This document shows positions 48,021 to 59,581 of a stretch of 64,000 nucleotides of DNA, piece after piece. The DNA is from Scalesia atractyloides. Taxonomy: Eukaryota; Streptophyta; Magnoliopsida; Asterales; Asteraceae. The translations under genes and the position numbers were made by a program. The stretch lies in NCBI GenBank assembly GCA_947069175.1, contig CAMTDV010000017.1, positions 48,369,137 through 48,433,136 of the forward strand, read 5' to 3'. The notes under the pieces are model-generated. The model searched no databases. It was not told the DNA's origin and saw nothing but the letters and a program-made list of their open reading frames with translations. Every line of letters begins with the position of its first letter. The first letter of the stretch is position 1.

Positions 48021-48204
48021 CTTTTATATTTATTTCATTATTTTTAATACTTTTTCAAATGTAACTTTTATATTCTAATATATTTATTAATTATGTATCG
48101 TTTAAAATTAATTTGGGCATTAAATACGCAACGAAATTTTTAACTGATTGTTCGGTTAATAAACGGAGCGGGTTTGGTAAATCCGGTTTTTGACGGATGT
48201 TACA

Positions 48205-49152
48205 ATAGTAGCATTCTAGGGATGGTGCTACTTAAATTAAAGCCGCATCGGGTACGCACTCTACAATTCCCGGTGTATGGAAATTTTTATACGATTACCT
48301 CCCGGAGAATCATATCGATGTTATCGAAGCTGCTAAGTTAGTTCCTTCTGGAAAAGACATAAACAATTGTACAATAGCTGGAGCCAAGCTCCTGGAACTT
48401 GACTCAAACTAGAGGTATTATTATTGAAATTTCATATCCTTGTGACATAATCTGACTACTGGTGAGTAGTGCGAGCACACCACTGAGGTAAGCGTGCAGA
48501 TTCGTTATTACTCGTGTACATGCTCGCCTTATGGTAGCCTTAGGCTCTTAAAAGCCTTTCTCTTTCTTATTCTCTACCATAGAGCAGGGACTCTCGTGGT
48601 CGGTTAGTATTAGCCGAAGACATTCCCGTACACGACAACAAGGGAAGATTGTTGCGCACCACTCGGTGAGACTAAATTTATTTCCTTAACACAAACATGC
48701 AGAGCATGATGCGCACCATTGCGACGTTCACAACGAACCCTAGGAGGGTATCTATACTCCTCCTCTATAGGGGGTGTTCATAAGTACTAAACGAAATCTT
48801 AAATGAAACTTATGGTGTATGAATGGTGAAGATAATGATGTGAAGAAAACGTAATAATTGCAGTCAGCTATAAGCTGAATACGAGACTCCTATTCTACTG
48901 TGAGTCCAACAACACTCTCACTTTCAGATAGAAAGTAATGACAATCATTACCCTAACAATACGTAGGAATTGTGGATGGACAAATTACACAGCTACTATG
49001 TAGTATAATTATCATCCCTGTACGATGATGATACTAAACGAAAAGCGAAAACATACCTGTCTGTCGAATGACTGACTCAACTGTAAAGGCTGAGCTTTCC
49101 AACGAATGACTAAACGGAATTTCGGGACGAAATTCTTTTAACCGGGGGAGAC
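48205..49152 (+). other. Element C internal region, last part, with polypurine tract
   Basis: Aligns with E's 24322-24905 for the first ~580 bp, then contains ~370 bp unique to C. It ends with TTCGGGACGAAATTCTTTTA and the purine tract CCGGGGGAGAC (49142-49152) directly at the 3' LTR. No coding sequence. Confidence 0.8.
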
Positions 49153-52100
49153 TGTGACAATTGTGAAAAATCCCGGTAAACTTTAATTGGTACAAGTCTA
49201 TGGTAACCGGACATGATATGTATATCATGATATTTGTTGTGATTATGTGTAATGATATGAATTCTGGAACATGTGACACCGACTATAATGGGAGTATATG
49301 CACAGTAATTACCAAAAACATTACATTGACGATATACGTCACCTACATGGCAAAACAAAGTCGTGAATGGATTGACGACTCTGGGAACACGTCATGGTTG
49401 GCATGACACTATTAAGGGCCAACGATGTGAGGTTGGTGTCCTTATCCTTTAACAACGTGTTAAATGGGGACTTGACGTTTAACAGCGCATTAAACATTCG
49501 ATCATGATTATTAAGCCAACGGTAGGGCCCTTTAAGATTCCGAGTTCACGAAACATCCTAGTTATGTGCCACAGACTTTGACATAAGATTGGAAACAAAC
49601 CGGAGCTCGGGCACGCAAAACGAGGCAGTCCCTAATAGGGAAACGCCTTTGCGTTAGGAGCAATGAAAGACAAACCAAAGATGCAAGGAATGATCAATCA
49701 AGCCTAAAAACACTTAAACTAACCTCAAAAGAGACTTTTATGATTAAAACATAACTGGGTTTGGATTTCGAGACGGTTATGCACGATATTTAAAACCGAG
49801 TCTTTTGACACTAAAAACGTGGAAAACGGAGCCCGTTTCGCAAATCGGAGACGCATCCGGGACTCGAAAACGAACCTAAACGGAAACGGAAGATAAACAT
49901 CATCTTTTAGTGCGCAATATGAAGCACGAGGTGGCCCACATGGGCCCACCCCCAAACCACCACCCCCCCTTTTTATATATTAAAAGTTTTTTTTCTTTTT
50001 TATTCTTCATTTTATCATTAAATTTCCACAAGCTTTCTTCCAAATATGCCATGATACTTCCTTCTTCAGTTGATCTTCATCAAGAACATCACTAAATCAA
50101 GGTGATTTTACAAGTTCTAAGTAGTTTTGATCGTTATTTCTTGATTAAACGCGATTTATAACCGAAAAACTCGTTTTAGTCCATGAAATTTGGAAGTTTA
50201 AACAAGTGTATGGGCTGAATAAGAACACCTTGGGAATTCTATGGAGTTATATGGCAGCCATGGTCACAAATCTTTGGGGTTTGATTCCCTAATTAACACC
50301 TATTCGACAAAAATCGCATAACTATTCGATTAACGGAAAAACCATGAAACAAAGCTTGATTGATCTAAGTTCTAGCATATTTGGATTGTACTTGATGTGT
50401 AGGTACTGAATATAGCTCCTACACCCTTCTGGACTCAAGAAAAACCCGTGGAAACGAAGCTTGCGCTAGGTATATCGCCCGAAAACCGAATCTAGAATAG
50501 GCAGATTATTGTTTTGACTATAACTTGGTCCATGATACTTGAATTGAGCTGAAATTTGGTGTGGTGATGTAGGGTATTGTCAGCAAGGTCACGTAAAATT
50601 TTAGAATTTTTGGAATTTTCTACGATTTTTGGTGAATTTTTTACTTTTTTACAGAAAGAATTTCGGAAAAATTAACAACGAATTCAATAAATCACAAACT
50701 TTTACAGAAACACTAAGGAACATATGTGGAATGTTCTGGAAAAATTCGGAGTCCATTGGTTGAGTTTTGATTTGGGTTAAAAATCCACGTTTTTGCGAGT
50801 TTTCAATAGCCGGGAACGCACCGAAACAAAATTGGAAAAATCTGAAATTTTTATGAGAAGTTCCTGGATATGTAAAGGATGTTCTGAATTTTTTTAGGAA
50901 TTTTTAGACCAATGTTGATGATTAACGTTAATTATTTGATGAAATATTGTATTATAAATAATTTAGTTAAATAAGGAAAATGCCAAAATAAATTCCCAAA
51001 TTATTTTTCCCATAATCTAAAGATTTTTACAAACTTTTATAAAAATTTACAAATTTTTTATTCAAATTATAGATTAAATGGGAATTTATGGAATTAAAAA
51101 TGGGTTATTTTAAATCAATTTCGGCAGTTTACCGTATAACGAACCAGCCGGAACTGGAAGCTGACCCAACCCGAAAAATACTAAAACTGGAACACCGGGA
51201 GTATTCCGGGAGATTCCCGTGCAAATTGGGCGCTATGGGGGTGTTCTAAGATAGTTCGGGAGAATTCCCGACGGTGAAAATGGAAACTCAAATTTGGGCA
51301 ACCTAGACTCCCCAAACACTCAAACTCCCTTGATAAAAAATTAATCATTTTTAAAAAACCACGTATTGACACTATTGTTATTCCTGTACCATTATCCGAA
51401 CACGTTAAACTACTGACTTTGGTCGGCACGCGAAACGGTGCCCGGAAGCCAAACTGAAAACTAATACTACCCTGACATCCATCACCATACCAGCGTCCTA
51501 TAGACTCAATCCGAAGAAAAAATCCTGACCAGATCCAAGTTATAACCATTACCAATTTAGATACTGATTTGAGTCCATACTTGCATGTATGATATTAAAG
51601 TTGATCCAGTTGCTTGATCACTCTTTTGTTGAGACTACTCGCACTGTGAGTTTCACTTCCCCACTTTTGAATGGTTTTACTGTTTTCTGGGGACTTGCAT
51701 GTTAAAAACTGTGTTGAATACACCAATCTGGGAATGAGTTTTACTCTCTAACTTTTAAACGAGGTTACTATTTTCTGAGTTAAATTACATATCGCAAACT
51801 GTGTTGATTACACCAACCTGGGAGTGAATCTTACTCCCCCCCACTTCTAAACTGTGATACTGTTTCTGAGATGATTGGCATGTTACGAAACTGTGTTAAT
51901 TGCACCAACATATGATGTAAATTATCTAACAAACGAACTACCTCCCCACTGCAAGACAAGTGATTAACGTAAGCCTGTGGACCGTGGATAGTACTATCGG
52001 TTTGACCAACCCATTGCCACGTCTGACGGTGTGTCGGCACTAGGCTATTGCACTCGTCCTAATTTTACTGTGTTGTTAGGCACAACTACTATGGGGCATT

Positions 52101-52592
52101 GAACTGCACGTGACGCAGTTGATGGGCCGGGAGTGTCTTTGTGACACTGTCCGGTGGCCGGGAGTGTCTGGGATGACACGGCCCGGGAAAAAACAGTCAA
52201 GGTTTCACTTGTATACTCGTGTAATTCCATCTGTGACTGTAACCAGTGCAATTGAACTTGTGGACCCATATTGTTACACAACAACTAAACCAGTGGAACT
52301 CACATAGCGTTTAGCTGACCCCTTTTTAAAACTAACATGCATTTCAGGTAACTTGAGACTGGTGTGATCCGTGTATGTTGTTCAAGACATGTTTGTAGGC
52401 GAACCCTGATATAGACGCATGTGGCATAGAAGACTTATGTGGTTCATGGGAACACGTAGTTGAAACATACATGTAGTATGTAATCAACATTTTGTAAGTA
52501 ATAAAATGTAGTGTCTTTATAAACAATGTGCTTGTACCAGAGGTGTCTGTTGCATCCCGTATTTTTCTTCCGCTGCAGGTCGGGGTGTGACA
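49153..52592 (+). repeat. 3' LTR of element C
   Basis: 3440 bp, collinear with 4784-8189. TATA box at 49974-49981, AATAAA near 52500. Followed by ACTGG (52593-52597). Confidence 0.88.
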
Positions 52593-53170
52593 ACTGGTAA
52601 GATTACCCGCGTTACACTGCGGGGTTTCGGCCGATATCTATTTTGGTTTCGTTCAACAATCAAAAGAAATATGCTCAAAAGAATACCGATACATGTTTTA
52701 CATCGACCATAAACCATAAATATAAATTTAAATGGGATAAAAATACACACAAAAAAGTACCTAAAAATAAGCACAAAAATGTATTATATCTGAGCCTACT
52801 CATTTTGAAAAAAAAATTACGTCGAAACGTAAATGAACTGGAATTTATATCCACAGGTACATAAAAAGTTACAAAGTCTTTAGAAAATTGAGAGGTTGTA
52901 AGTGTTAATAGACAAACTAAACGCGTACATAAAAATAAACACAAAAAAGTATTAAATTTGAGCATGCTCGTTTCTAAAACAAAATTACGTCAAAACGTAA
53001 ATCAACTGCAATTTATACCAACACGTATAAAAAATTATAAAATCTTTAGAAAGTAAAGGGTTGTAAGTATGAATAGTAAAGGGTAAAATTAAAAGAAAAA
53101 AAAGACAAAAAAAACACCTGAATGTTTCTGTAGATAGAACTTTCAAATGTAGGTATAGATAATAAGAGTA
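52593..53170 (-). mobile_element. Helitron-type 3' terminus H3 and adjoining repeats
   Basis: Just past element C the plus strand reads ACTGGTAAGATTACCCGCG and, a few bases on, CTGCGGGG. Taken in reverse this is a CCCGC/GCGGG hairpin and a worn CTAGT terminus (CCAGT), similar to H1 and H2. The ACTGG target of C is therefore the very end of a Helitron. A ~169-bp imperfect tandem duplication (about 52755-53085, anchor AATTACGTCRAAACGTAAAT) follows. The 5' end was not found. Confidence 0.4.
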
Positions 53171-53177
53171 AACTTCT

Positions 53178-53665
53178 CGTGCAAATAACTTTAACGTTTG
53201 AAACGTACGAAAGGCATGAAAAAACCAAAAAAATGAGGTGATATTTTTATAATTATTTGCTCGTAGGGTAATTATTAAAATTACTCCACAAATGATATTG
53301 TAGAGTAATTTTGATCTTGTATGGCAATTATCAAAATTACTTTAGAAGTGTATCGAAATTACTCTCCAAGTTTATCAAAAACATACAATTCAAAATTACT
53401 CTACAAAATCATTTGTAGAGTAATTATGATATTCTACAAAATTACCTTACAAGTTCAAAATTACCATACAATATCATTTGTAGAGTAATCATGATACTCT
53501 ACAAGATCAAAATTACCCTACAAGAACATTTTACAAAATTACTCTACAAGATCGAGTAATTTTGATAATTACCCTTCGAGCAAATAATTACGAAAATGCC
53601 ATCGTGTTTTTCAGCAAAACCTTTAGTTCGTACGTTTTTTACATCAAAGTTATTTGTAATTGATC
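53178..53665. repeat. Fold-back (inverted-repeat) element
   Basis: The left arm begins CAAATAACTTTAACGTTTGA, the right arm ends AAAGTTATTTG. Inner arms TAATTATTTGCTCG (53250) and CGAGCAAATAATTA (ends 53590) are perfect complements, extended by AGGGTAATTAT and GAGTAATTTTGAT words. The centre repeats GTAGAGTAAT and ATTACTCTAC many times. The transcript could fold into a long hairpin. No target duplication was resolved. Confidence 0.65.
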
Positions 53666-54093
53666 TTTTGTCTCAATAATAAAAGCTTTAAAACCCAAAC
53701 TAAGGTGCAATTAAGGTGTTAAAAAATTTATCGTATTTTTCATTGTTAGCTCTATAAAGTTTAGAAAGGTGTTAAAAAAATTGTTGTGGTTATCATTGTT
53801 AACTCCATAAAGTTTTGATTTTTTATTTTCAAATCGGTGTTAGTGGAAAAAAATATATAAAAAAAATGAGTGTTCTAGAAAATATGTATCAAAATGGGTG
53901 TTTTCTTGTATTTGTTTATTTTTAACTTATTTATTATTATCATTGTTATTTTTTCCCTTAACTTATCTATTATTATCATTGTTATTTTTCCTTTAATTTG
54001 CTTAATCAAGCAATTTATCATTGTTTTTTAAATTTTATTGCAGTTTTTTTTTTCATTTTTAACTAACTTATTCTTATAGTTTTTTTTAGTTTT
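53666..54093. other. AT-rich sequence
   Basis: T- and A-rich; two near copies of a ~45-bp unit around 53930-54000 (ACTTAT...TATTATTATCATTGTTATTTTT). No gene. It ends with GTTTT, the target duplication of element G. Confidence 0.5.
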
Positions 54094-54507
54094 TGAGGGT
54101 CCGTTGTACGGATCTTTTTGGTCCTAATTTGGCAAAGCCAAGGTAAACGCGCGGAATCCGTTTGCATATGCGACATTGTAGACAAGTTATCCATTGTTTA
54201 ATCATTGTTTCATCAATGTGTAGACGTTACAGATCCAGGAAACACTTGGACAGAGCTTCGCCTCTGTCGTGATAAAATCTCTGAATGTTACAAATGAAAC
54301 ATCAAAGCACCTATTTATAGCATGTCAAGTTCGCTGGTGGGAGTGCAAGTTCGGGCGAACTTGCTTAGTCAAGTTCGGCCGAACTTGACTTCAACCTTAC
54401 AATTACAAGCGAACTTGACTCTTAATCATAAATAAACTTGACATTTTGCTCCTAAATACTGACTAGACGTTATATGATGACGTAGGCAACAGACATATGC
54501 ATCAACA
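54094..54507 (-). repeat. 3' LTR of element G
   Basis: 414 bp; in element sense starts TGTTGATGCATATG and ends ACGGACCCTCA. Contains two CAAGTTCG..CGAACTTG palindromes (about 54352-54388). Confidence 0.9.
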
Positions 54508-54522
54508 GACTCCCCCTTGGAT

Positions 54523-56451
54523 GTTGCCGTAGTCATCATTCTTCAATTAAGTTCTTGAGTCTTTACTGTTCTCTTGATCTTTATTTCTTGAATAACATTA
54601 ACATCCATGATCTTCGTATCGACTACAATCCTTTTCTCTTTTCCTGAGCTTGTCTTGATAAAACTTTAATCACCATGCTCCCCCTTGCTTTGAGCTTTCT
54701 GGTATCTTCAATCAACGTGTTTTATCCAGCTCCCCCTTAAAATCAACTTCCTGCTTCAAAGTTCCTCAAACATTCAAATAAACATTTTAGATTCAAACTT
54801 TGAAAACACAAATCATTTCAAATTTTAATCTTCTTATCAGTTTTAAACCCTCTCAGTTAATCAAGTCCAAATTAACCTTGAGTATCTGATTTATGTACCA
54901 AGTTCAACTTAATGATCTTGATTAAACGTTTTGACACTAAACTGACACATTTATTCAAAAGTGAGTTTCAACTTAATGAACTTTTAAACTTTTCAGATCA
55001 ATTTTAAATTTTCAAGATTTTGATCAGCAGCTTTAGATTTTGAAAATCAACATTTCATCTTCAGTGGTCAAAACTAAAAAAATATAATCTATTTGTTTTT
55101 TATGTAATTAATATCAAACTCTAAGTATATACAAACATATTTACAGGAATATTTTTGTTGAGTTTGTGTTAAAGGATCATATCAGTTTCTGAGACATATC
55201 ACTAGTACCATTGACCTTTTTATGACACTAAGTTTTAAACAAATTTACCTAGATTGTCGATATGTTTGTCCTCTTAAACTTCAACACATTTCTCAATTGT
55301 TCCAAGATACGTTATGTTAAATTACAAAACTTGAGTTAACTATGGTTCCCATCTCAGAATATACTCCCGCATCAAGGTTCCCTAGATTTCATCTTACAGG
55401 TGAGTATAGCGTAATTGATATCTGTATCTGGGTTGTGCGAGACCTTGAGAGCTCAGGTTAGTACCACCATACCGACAGAGAGATGAATGCTCGACTTATA
55501 AGGTAGTGTTCCAAAATGGAATCTTTTTGGACTGTAATTGTAGTATCTTTCGATATTTTCAATTGAATGGAGTTTTAGGAGATTTTTGCAAAAGCATTAT
55601 AGAAGTTCTAGACCATTGCTTCCGCAAAATCAGAAGAACTTGTATAATACCCCAGATATCAACTATCTATAAAGACCTCGTATCTCATAATTAGGCAATC
55701 TCTCAAACAAAATTTCGGAGTACTAAGTCCATATATCCGAGAGATGTTAATCCACAAGATTAAGCAGTTGTAAAATTTAGTTTATATCCCGGAAACAATC
55801 TACTGAACGTGTAAAGCCTAGCGACATAACCACAGTACTACTTGTTTAAACTTTTAAACTTTACAAATCCTTAGCATACTGTGATAGTCCACTGATGTAC
55901 TATCATTTCCTTTTCAACACAAAACTCTTTTTGTCTTTTTCAATGTTTTTGTACTTTTCGGTTTTAATATGTTTTTGGATTTTCTGAAAATTTTTTCTCC
56001 CCCTAAAATTCAAAAACATATTTTTGGAATTTTTTATTTATGAAAAAACATTGACCAACCGATGAGAATCACTTCAATTCGCCATCCATTACTGCTTCAC
56101 AAATTTTCTTTTAAGCACCCTCCCCCTCATGATGACAAAAACCTTGAAACTTTTGTGTTTTTATAACAATTTACTGAACATGAGTTTTGTCTTGTTCAAC
56201 AGTGAGGGTTCTATGAAATTTTTCAAATTTTCTTGAAAAATTTGTAAAACTTTCAAGTAAACGTTATTAAAATGTGTTGTCGAAAAAGTTACTCCAAAAA
56301 TTTTCAAAAATTGTAAAGTAAACGTTATATAAATGTAATAAGGCCTTTATATAGAAGTTGATAACCCGGCCCATCTTCAGTGAGTGCTACGGAACTCCAT
56401 TCTCAGTAATTTGCCATTATCTCGGAAGTTCTTGCACAAAGACACAAACAA
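54523..56451 (-). other. Element G interior without pol
   Basis: No integrase, reverse transcriptase or RNase H motif in any frame. AT-rich, with several CTCCCCCTT-type pyrimidine blocks (54509, 54680, 54730, 56125); in element sense these are extra purine tracts like the PPT. Confidence 0.6.
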
Positions 56452-58125
56452 TTAGTTGAATAATGACACCCAAGCCTTTGCAGTCTTAGGCGTTGTTTCT
56501 TCAACCTTAATTTTGATTTTCTTTACACAATTAGGTTTATTTTGGACTTTCTCAAGTTTAGGAAAGTCCTCTAAACTTTCAATTTTCACTGATTGTGTAA
56601 ATTCTTTTCCTTCCACCAACCATGTTTGATTTTTCATTAAAGCTTTCTTGAAATACGATTTAGAAACTTTTTGTTCACTACTATTCGAGGATTCACCAGT
56701 TTCAAAATTTGAAAACTTAGTAAGAACTGGTTTTTCCTTGTTTGTAGTTTCTGTATATTGTTTCAAAACCTGAGTTGGTATTCCAGATTCTTTGTTATCA
56801 ATATGAGCAGGATTAGGTTTAATTTGTAAACATTTACTAGCAATGTGTCCAGTTACTCCACATTTATGACACTTCCTGTTCTCATATCGATCTTTCTATT
56901 AAACCGTACACTCAAATCATAACATTGATTTGATGTGTGGTAGCCATCTTTCCTGCTTCCTCATGTTCCTTTGATTTGACGTTGAAGCACTGTGGTCCGA
57001 CCTGCACCACTTATTTTCAAATTTTTGTGAGTTTTGTTTTTCAAATTTGTTTGAATTTTTATAATGATTGGATGATTGTTCCGATGAGCTTTTATTTTTG
57101 TTTTGAAAACTTTTAAAACTTTGTTTTTGTTCTTCATTCTGCTTAGAAGGTTTTTGCGTTGAGCATTCACCTTTTTCAGTAGATTGTAGAACAGTTTCTT
57201 GAAATTTTTCTTTTAGTTTTAAAAATATTTCATGTTTATCATTTTTAGCTCTTTCATCATCGGTATTATCGTCACAATCTTCAATTATGACATCGTCATA
57301 ATTTGTAACAATGTTACTTATTGGAATTTCCTTTTTATTATTATTGATCGGTTTTTTGACATATATGATCTAACTTTATGAGGAGTTCACAAAACCTTTC
57401 AATAATTTTTCTGAATTAACAGCTTTATTTTTAACAGTCTCAACTTCTTTTTCAAGTGAACAATTTTCTCAATATGAGAATTTATTGCTTTTTGATTTTC
57501 TATATTTAATTTTTCAAAAACAAATTTTTCATTTTTAAACATTTTTATTTCATTTTGAAAATCTACTACCATTTATAATTTTTCATTTTCTAAAATTTTT
57601 ATTTTATTTTCAAAAATTTTCTCATTTTCTTTTAATTTTTTATTTTCTAATTTCAAACTCTCAATCTCATTCAAGAGTTTGACATTATATGCCTGATAAT
57701 TGTCTACATCATAGACCGGGCAGACTGGTTTAGAACTTGAAGACTCATTTGTGGATATACTTGAAACTAGAGCTTCACAGTTCTTAACCACTACACTCTC
57801 TTGAAACTTATTTTTCTGAGATGTCCATAATTCTTTCGCAGTCTTGTATTCTGGTAAAAGTATCAGGATGTCTTCCTTAACCGATTGCTGGATAAGATTA
57901 ATCATTTTCTTTTCAGCAAAATAATCATCTTTGTTGAGTAGAATATTTGCACTTCTTCAGAATTTTCTGATTCTCATTTCTAGAAACGACATAACCTGTC
58001 TCAATCGCGACCCAACTGCGGAAATGCATAGCTTGGACCCAGTTGGTAAACTTTTCTTTCCAGGCTTCAAACTCTTCTAATCTCATCATAATTGGCGGCT
58101 TCACAGACCCCATTTCGTTTTCCAA
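56452..58125 (-). pseudogene. gag: Copia-type gag remnant of element G
   Basis: Starts at 58125 with MENEMGSVKPPIMMRLEEF, then WKEKFTNWVQAMHF, the usual beginning of a copia Gag. It continues after a frame change at 57905 with SVKEDILILLPEYKTAKELW and a coiled coil rich in Lys/Glu/Asn. Further scraps lie at 57170-56961. One canonical zinc knuckle CHKCGVTGHIASKC lies at 56871-56830. The last open piece, 56766-56452, ends KAWVSLFN-stop. Several frameshifts break it. A Gag with one knuckle and no following protease parallels the gag-only layout of A. Nucleocapsid and RNA packaging would be the original role. Confidence 0.75.
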
Positions 58126-58360
58126 ACTAATCTGTCGTTCAAAACACTTGAAAAATGATTAAACAGACAATTTAGTAAAAGTTTGACTTTTTAACCGACA
58201 ATATTAACGTATCGATTTGCTAAAAAACGTTTAAAAGTTTTCGGAAAACTGTTTTTACCAGATTAGAGCTTTAAACTTGTCTTGTCGATACGAATCTAAC
58301 GATATATGATGTCCGAGATGTTTTTCTGAATTTTCATGCCTTTTTTTTTAGAAACCTTGG

Positions 58361-58650
58361 ACAAGTTCTGGCGAACTTGTAATAGCTTGTGAGACAAGTT
58401 CGGGCGAACTTGTGCTAACAAACAATCAGATTTAACAAGTTCGAGCAAACTTGTATGAAAGTTCAGAAAAATTTCACCTTTAACCAAGTTCGGGTGAACT
58501 TGTATGAAATTTATACAAGTTCGGGCGAACTTGTACAAAAATCACTGAAAATTTCAACAAGTTCGGGGGAACTTGTTTAAAATCAACAAAAATTGATGAT
58601 TTTAAGCCAAGTTCGAGCGAACTTGAGGTATAAGTTCGAGCGAACTTGTG
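58361..58650. repeat. Array of CAAGTTCG..CGAACTTG palindromes in G's leader
   Basis: Eight copies of an 18-base palindrome, consensus CAAGTTCGGGCGAACTTG (58361, 58394, then about every 35-55 bp to 58650), with the centre varying (GGGC, GAGC, GGGT, GGGG). The two arms stay complementary in most copies. More copies lie in both LTRs. The spacers are unrelated AT-rich sequence. Confidence 0.85.
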
Positions 58651-58859
58651 TTTTCAAACATGGTTTTTCAAATTTTCGACATGAATTCGTTTGTTTTAAG
58701 CTTTGATCTTCTCAAGGGTTTTACTATTATGGATTTTACGTATTATACTTGAAAATCAGTCCATTTTGTCCGTGAATTGTCCAAGAAAAGTTAAAAATGA
58801 AAGAAATGAGTAGAAGATGAAATGTTCTATGTCCAATGTCTTCAAATTAGGTCAATCCT

Positions 58860-58871
58860 GCTCTGATACCA
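58860..58871 (-). other. Primer-binding site of element G
   Basis: TGGTATCAGAGC in element sense, two bases after the 5' LTR end. Confidence 0.92.
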
Positions 58872-58873
58872 AT

Positions 58874-59287
58874 TGAGGGTCCGTTGTACGGATCTTTCTG
58901 GTCCTAATTTGGCAAACCTAAGGTAAACGTGCGGAATCCGTTTGCATAGGCGACATTGTAGACAAGTTATCCACTGTTTAATCACTGTTTCATTAATGTG
59001 TAGACTTTACAGATCCTGGAAACACTTGGACAGAGCTTCACCTCTGTCGTGACAAAATCTCTGAATGTTACAAATGAAACATCAAAGCACCTATTTATAG
59101 CATGTCAAGTTCGCTGGTGGGAGTGCAAGGTCGGGTGAACTTGCTTAGTCAAGTTCGGCCGAACTTGACTTCAACCTTACAGTTACAAGCGAACCTGACT
59201 CTTAATCATACATAAACTTGACATTTCGCTCTTAAATACTGACTCGACGTTATATGATGACGTAGGCAACAGACATATGCATCAACA
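58874..59287 (-). repeat. 5' LTR of element G
   Basis: 414 bp, collinear with 54094-54507 without any indel. Confidence 0.92.
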
Positions 59288-59292
59288 GTTTT

Positions 59293-59581
59293 TAATTAAA
59301 TTAAACGGGATGTATATTAGTGAAACTTTATATTGTGAAACAGGTGCATGAGCATAAATCGTTCTTTTAGCTTTAAAAAAATAAAAGTATAATGGTTAAG
59401 CGGTGGATATGGCATCATCATATAGTGTCATTTATAAAGCAAAATAATGTATTTGGTTGCGTAATTTTTATACAATCAGTATTAATATATAAATTCTCGG
59501 AGTTCAGTATTAAAATCATTTTTTTAATAAAAACAAAATTTCATGTGATTCAATTTCTTTTCAAAATCATATATTTAAAAG
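59293..59581. other. AT-rich sequence without features
   Basis: Nothing recognisable apart from the TTTAAAAG at its end (59574-59581), the target duplication of the next element. Confidence 0.5.

Larger units (their letters stand above)
35949..48204 (-). mobile_element. Element B: gag-pseudogene relative of A, nested in C
   Basis: Minus orientation; 5' LTR 42918-48204 (interrupted by D), primer-binding site 42903-42914, gag remnant 42133-40794, six ~360-bp repeats, purine tract 38505-38520, 3' LTR 35949-38504. Flanked by perfect ATAGT (35944-35948, 48205-48209). The unoccupied site is visible in E near 24320-24330 (CATGATAGTAGCG). Without D the LTRs are about 2.55 kb and nearly identical. 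Confidence 0.9.
42918..48204 (-). repeat. 5' LTR of element B, interrupted by solo LTR D
   Basis: 5287 bp in total; after subtracting D and one TATTA copy about 2546 bp remain, close to the 3' LTR's 2556 bp. The two halves (42918-44527 and 47264-48204) join seamlessly in comparison with 37550-37575. Confidence 0.9.
4784..52592 (+). mobile_element. Element C: LARD-like Ty3-gypsy derivative, host of the nested stack
   Basis: Two full LTRs of about 3.4 kb (4784-8189, 49153-52592) begin TGTGACAATTG and end GGTCGGGGTGTGACA. They are flanked by the perfect duplication ACTGG (4779-4783, 52593-52597). The 5' LTR is followed by an initiator-Met primer-binding site, the 3' LTR preceded by a purine tract. 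Removing the nested insertions leaves about 5.8 kb of internal DNA in three pieces (8190-9316, 32205-35948, 48205-49152) with no recognisable sense gag or pol. That is the LARD layout. The motif TTCGGGACGAAATTCTTTTA before the purine tract is typical of Ty3-gypsy elements of the Tekay/Del type, from memory. In the first 68 aligned bases the LTRs differ at 5 positions, clearly older than A and B. Confidence 0.85.
54094..59287 (-). mobile_element. Element G: copia-type element with gag remnant only
   Basis: Two LTRs of exactly 414 bp (54094-54507, 58874-59287), perfect TSD GTTTT (54089-54093, 59288-59292), primer-binding site at 58860-58871 and a purine tract CCAAGGGGGAGTC beside the 3' LTR (54508-54520). 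All indicate minus orientation. The interior has a leader with palindromes, a broken gag and about 1.9 kb of non-coding DNA where pol should be. LTRs differ at only a handful of positions, so it is recent and must have moved in trans. Confidence 0.9.

Noticed and set aside
4784..52592. Autonomous retrotransposon with reverse transcriptase or integrase
   Set aside because: I looked for the RT YxDD box, integrase HHCC/DDE and protease DTG motifs in the long open stretches and found none; only an RNase H tail in F.
58361..58650. CRISPR-like repeat-spacer pattern
   Set aside because: Palindromes with irregular AT-rich spacers in the leader of an LTR element; no cas genes, eukaryotic DNA.
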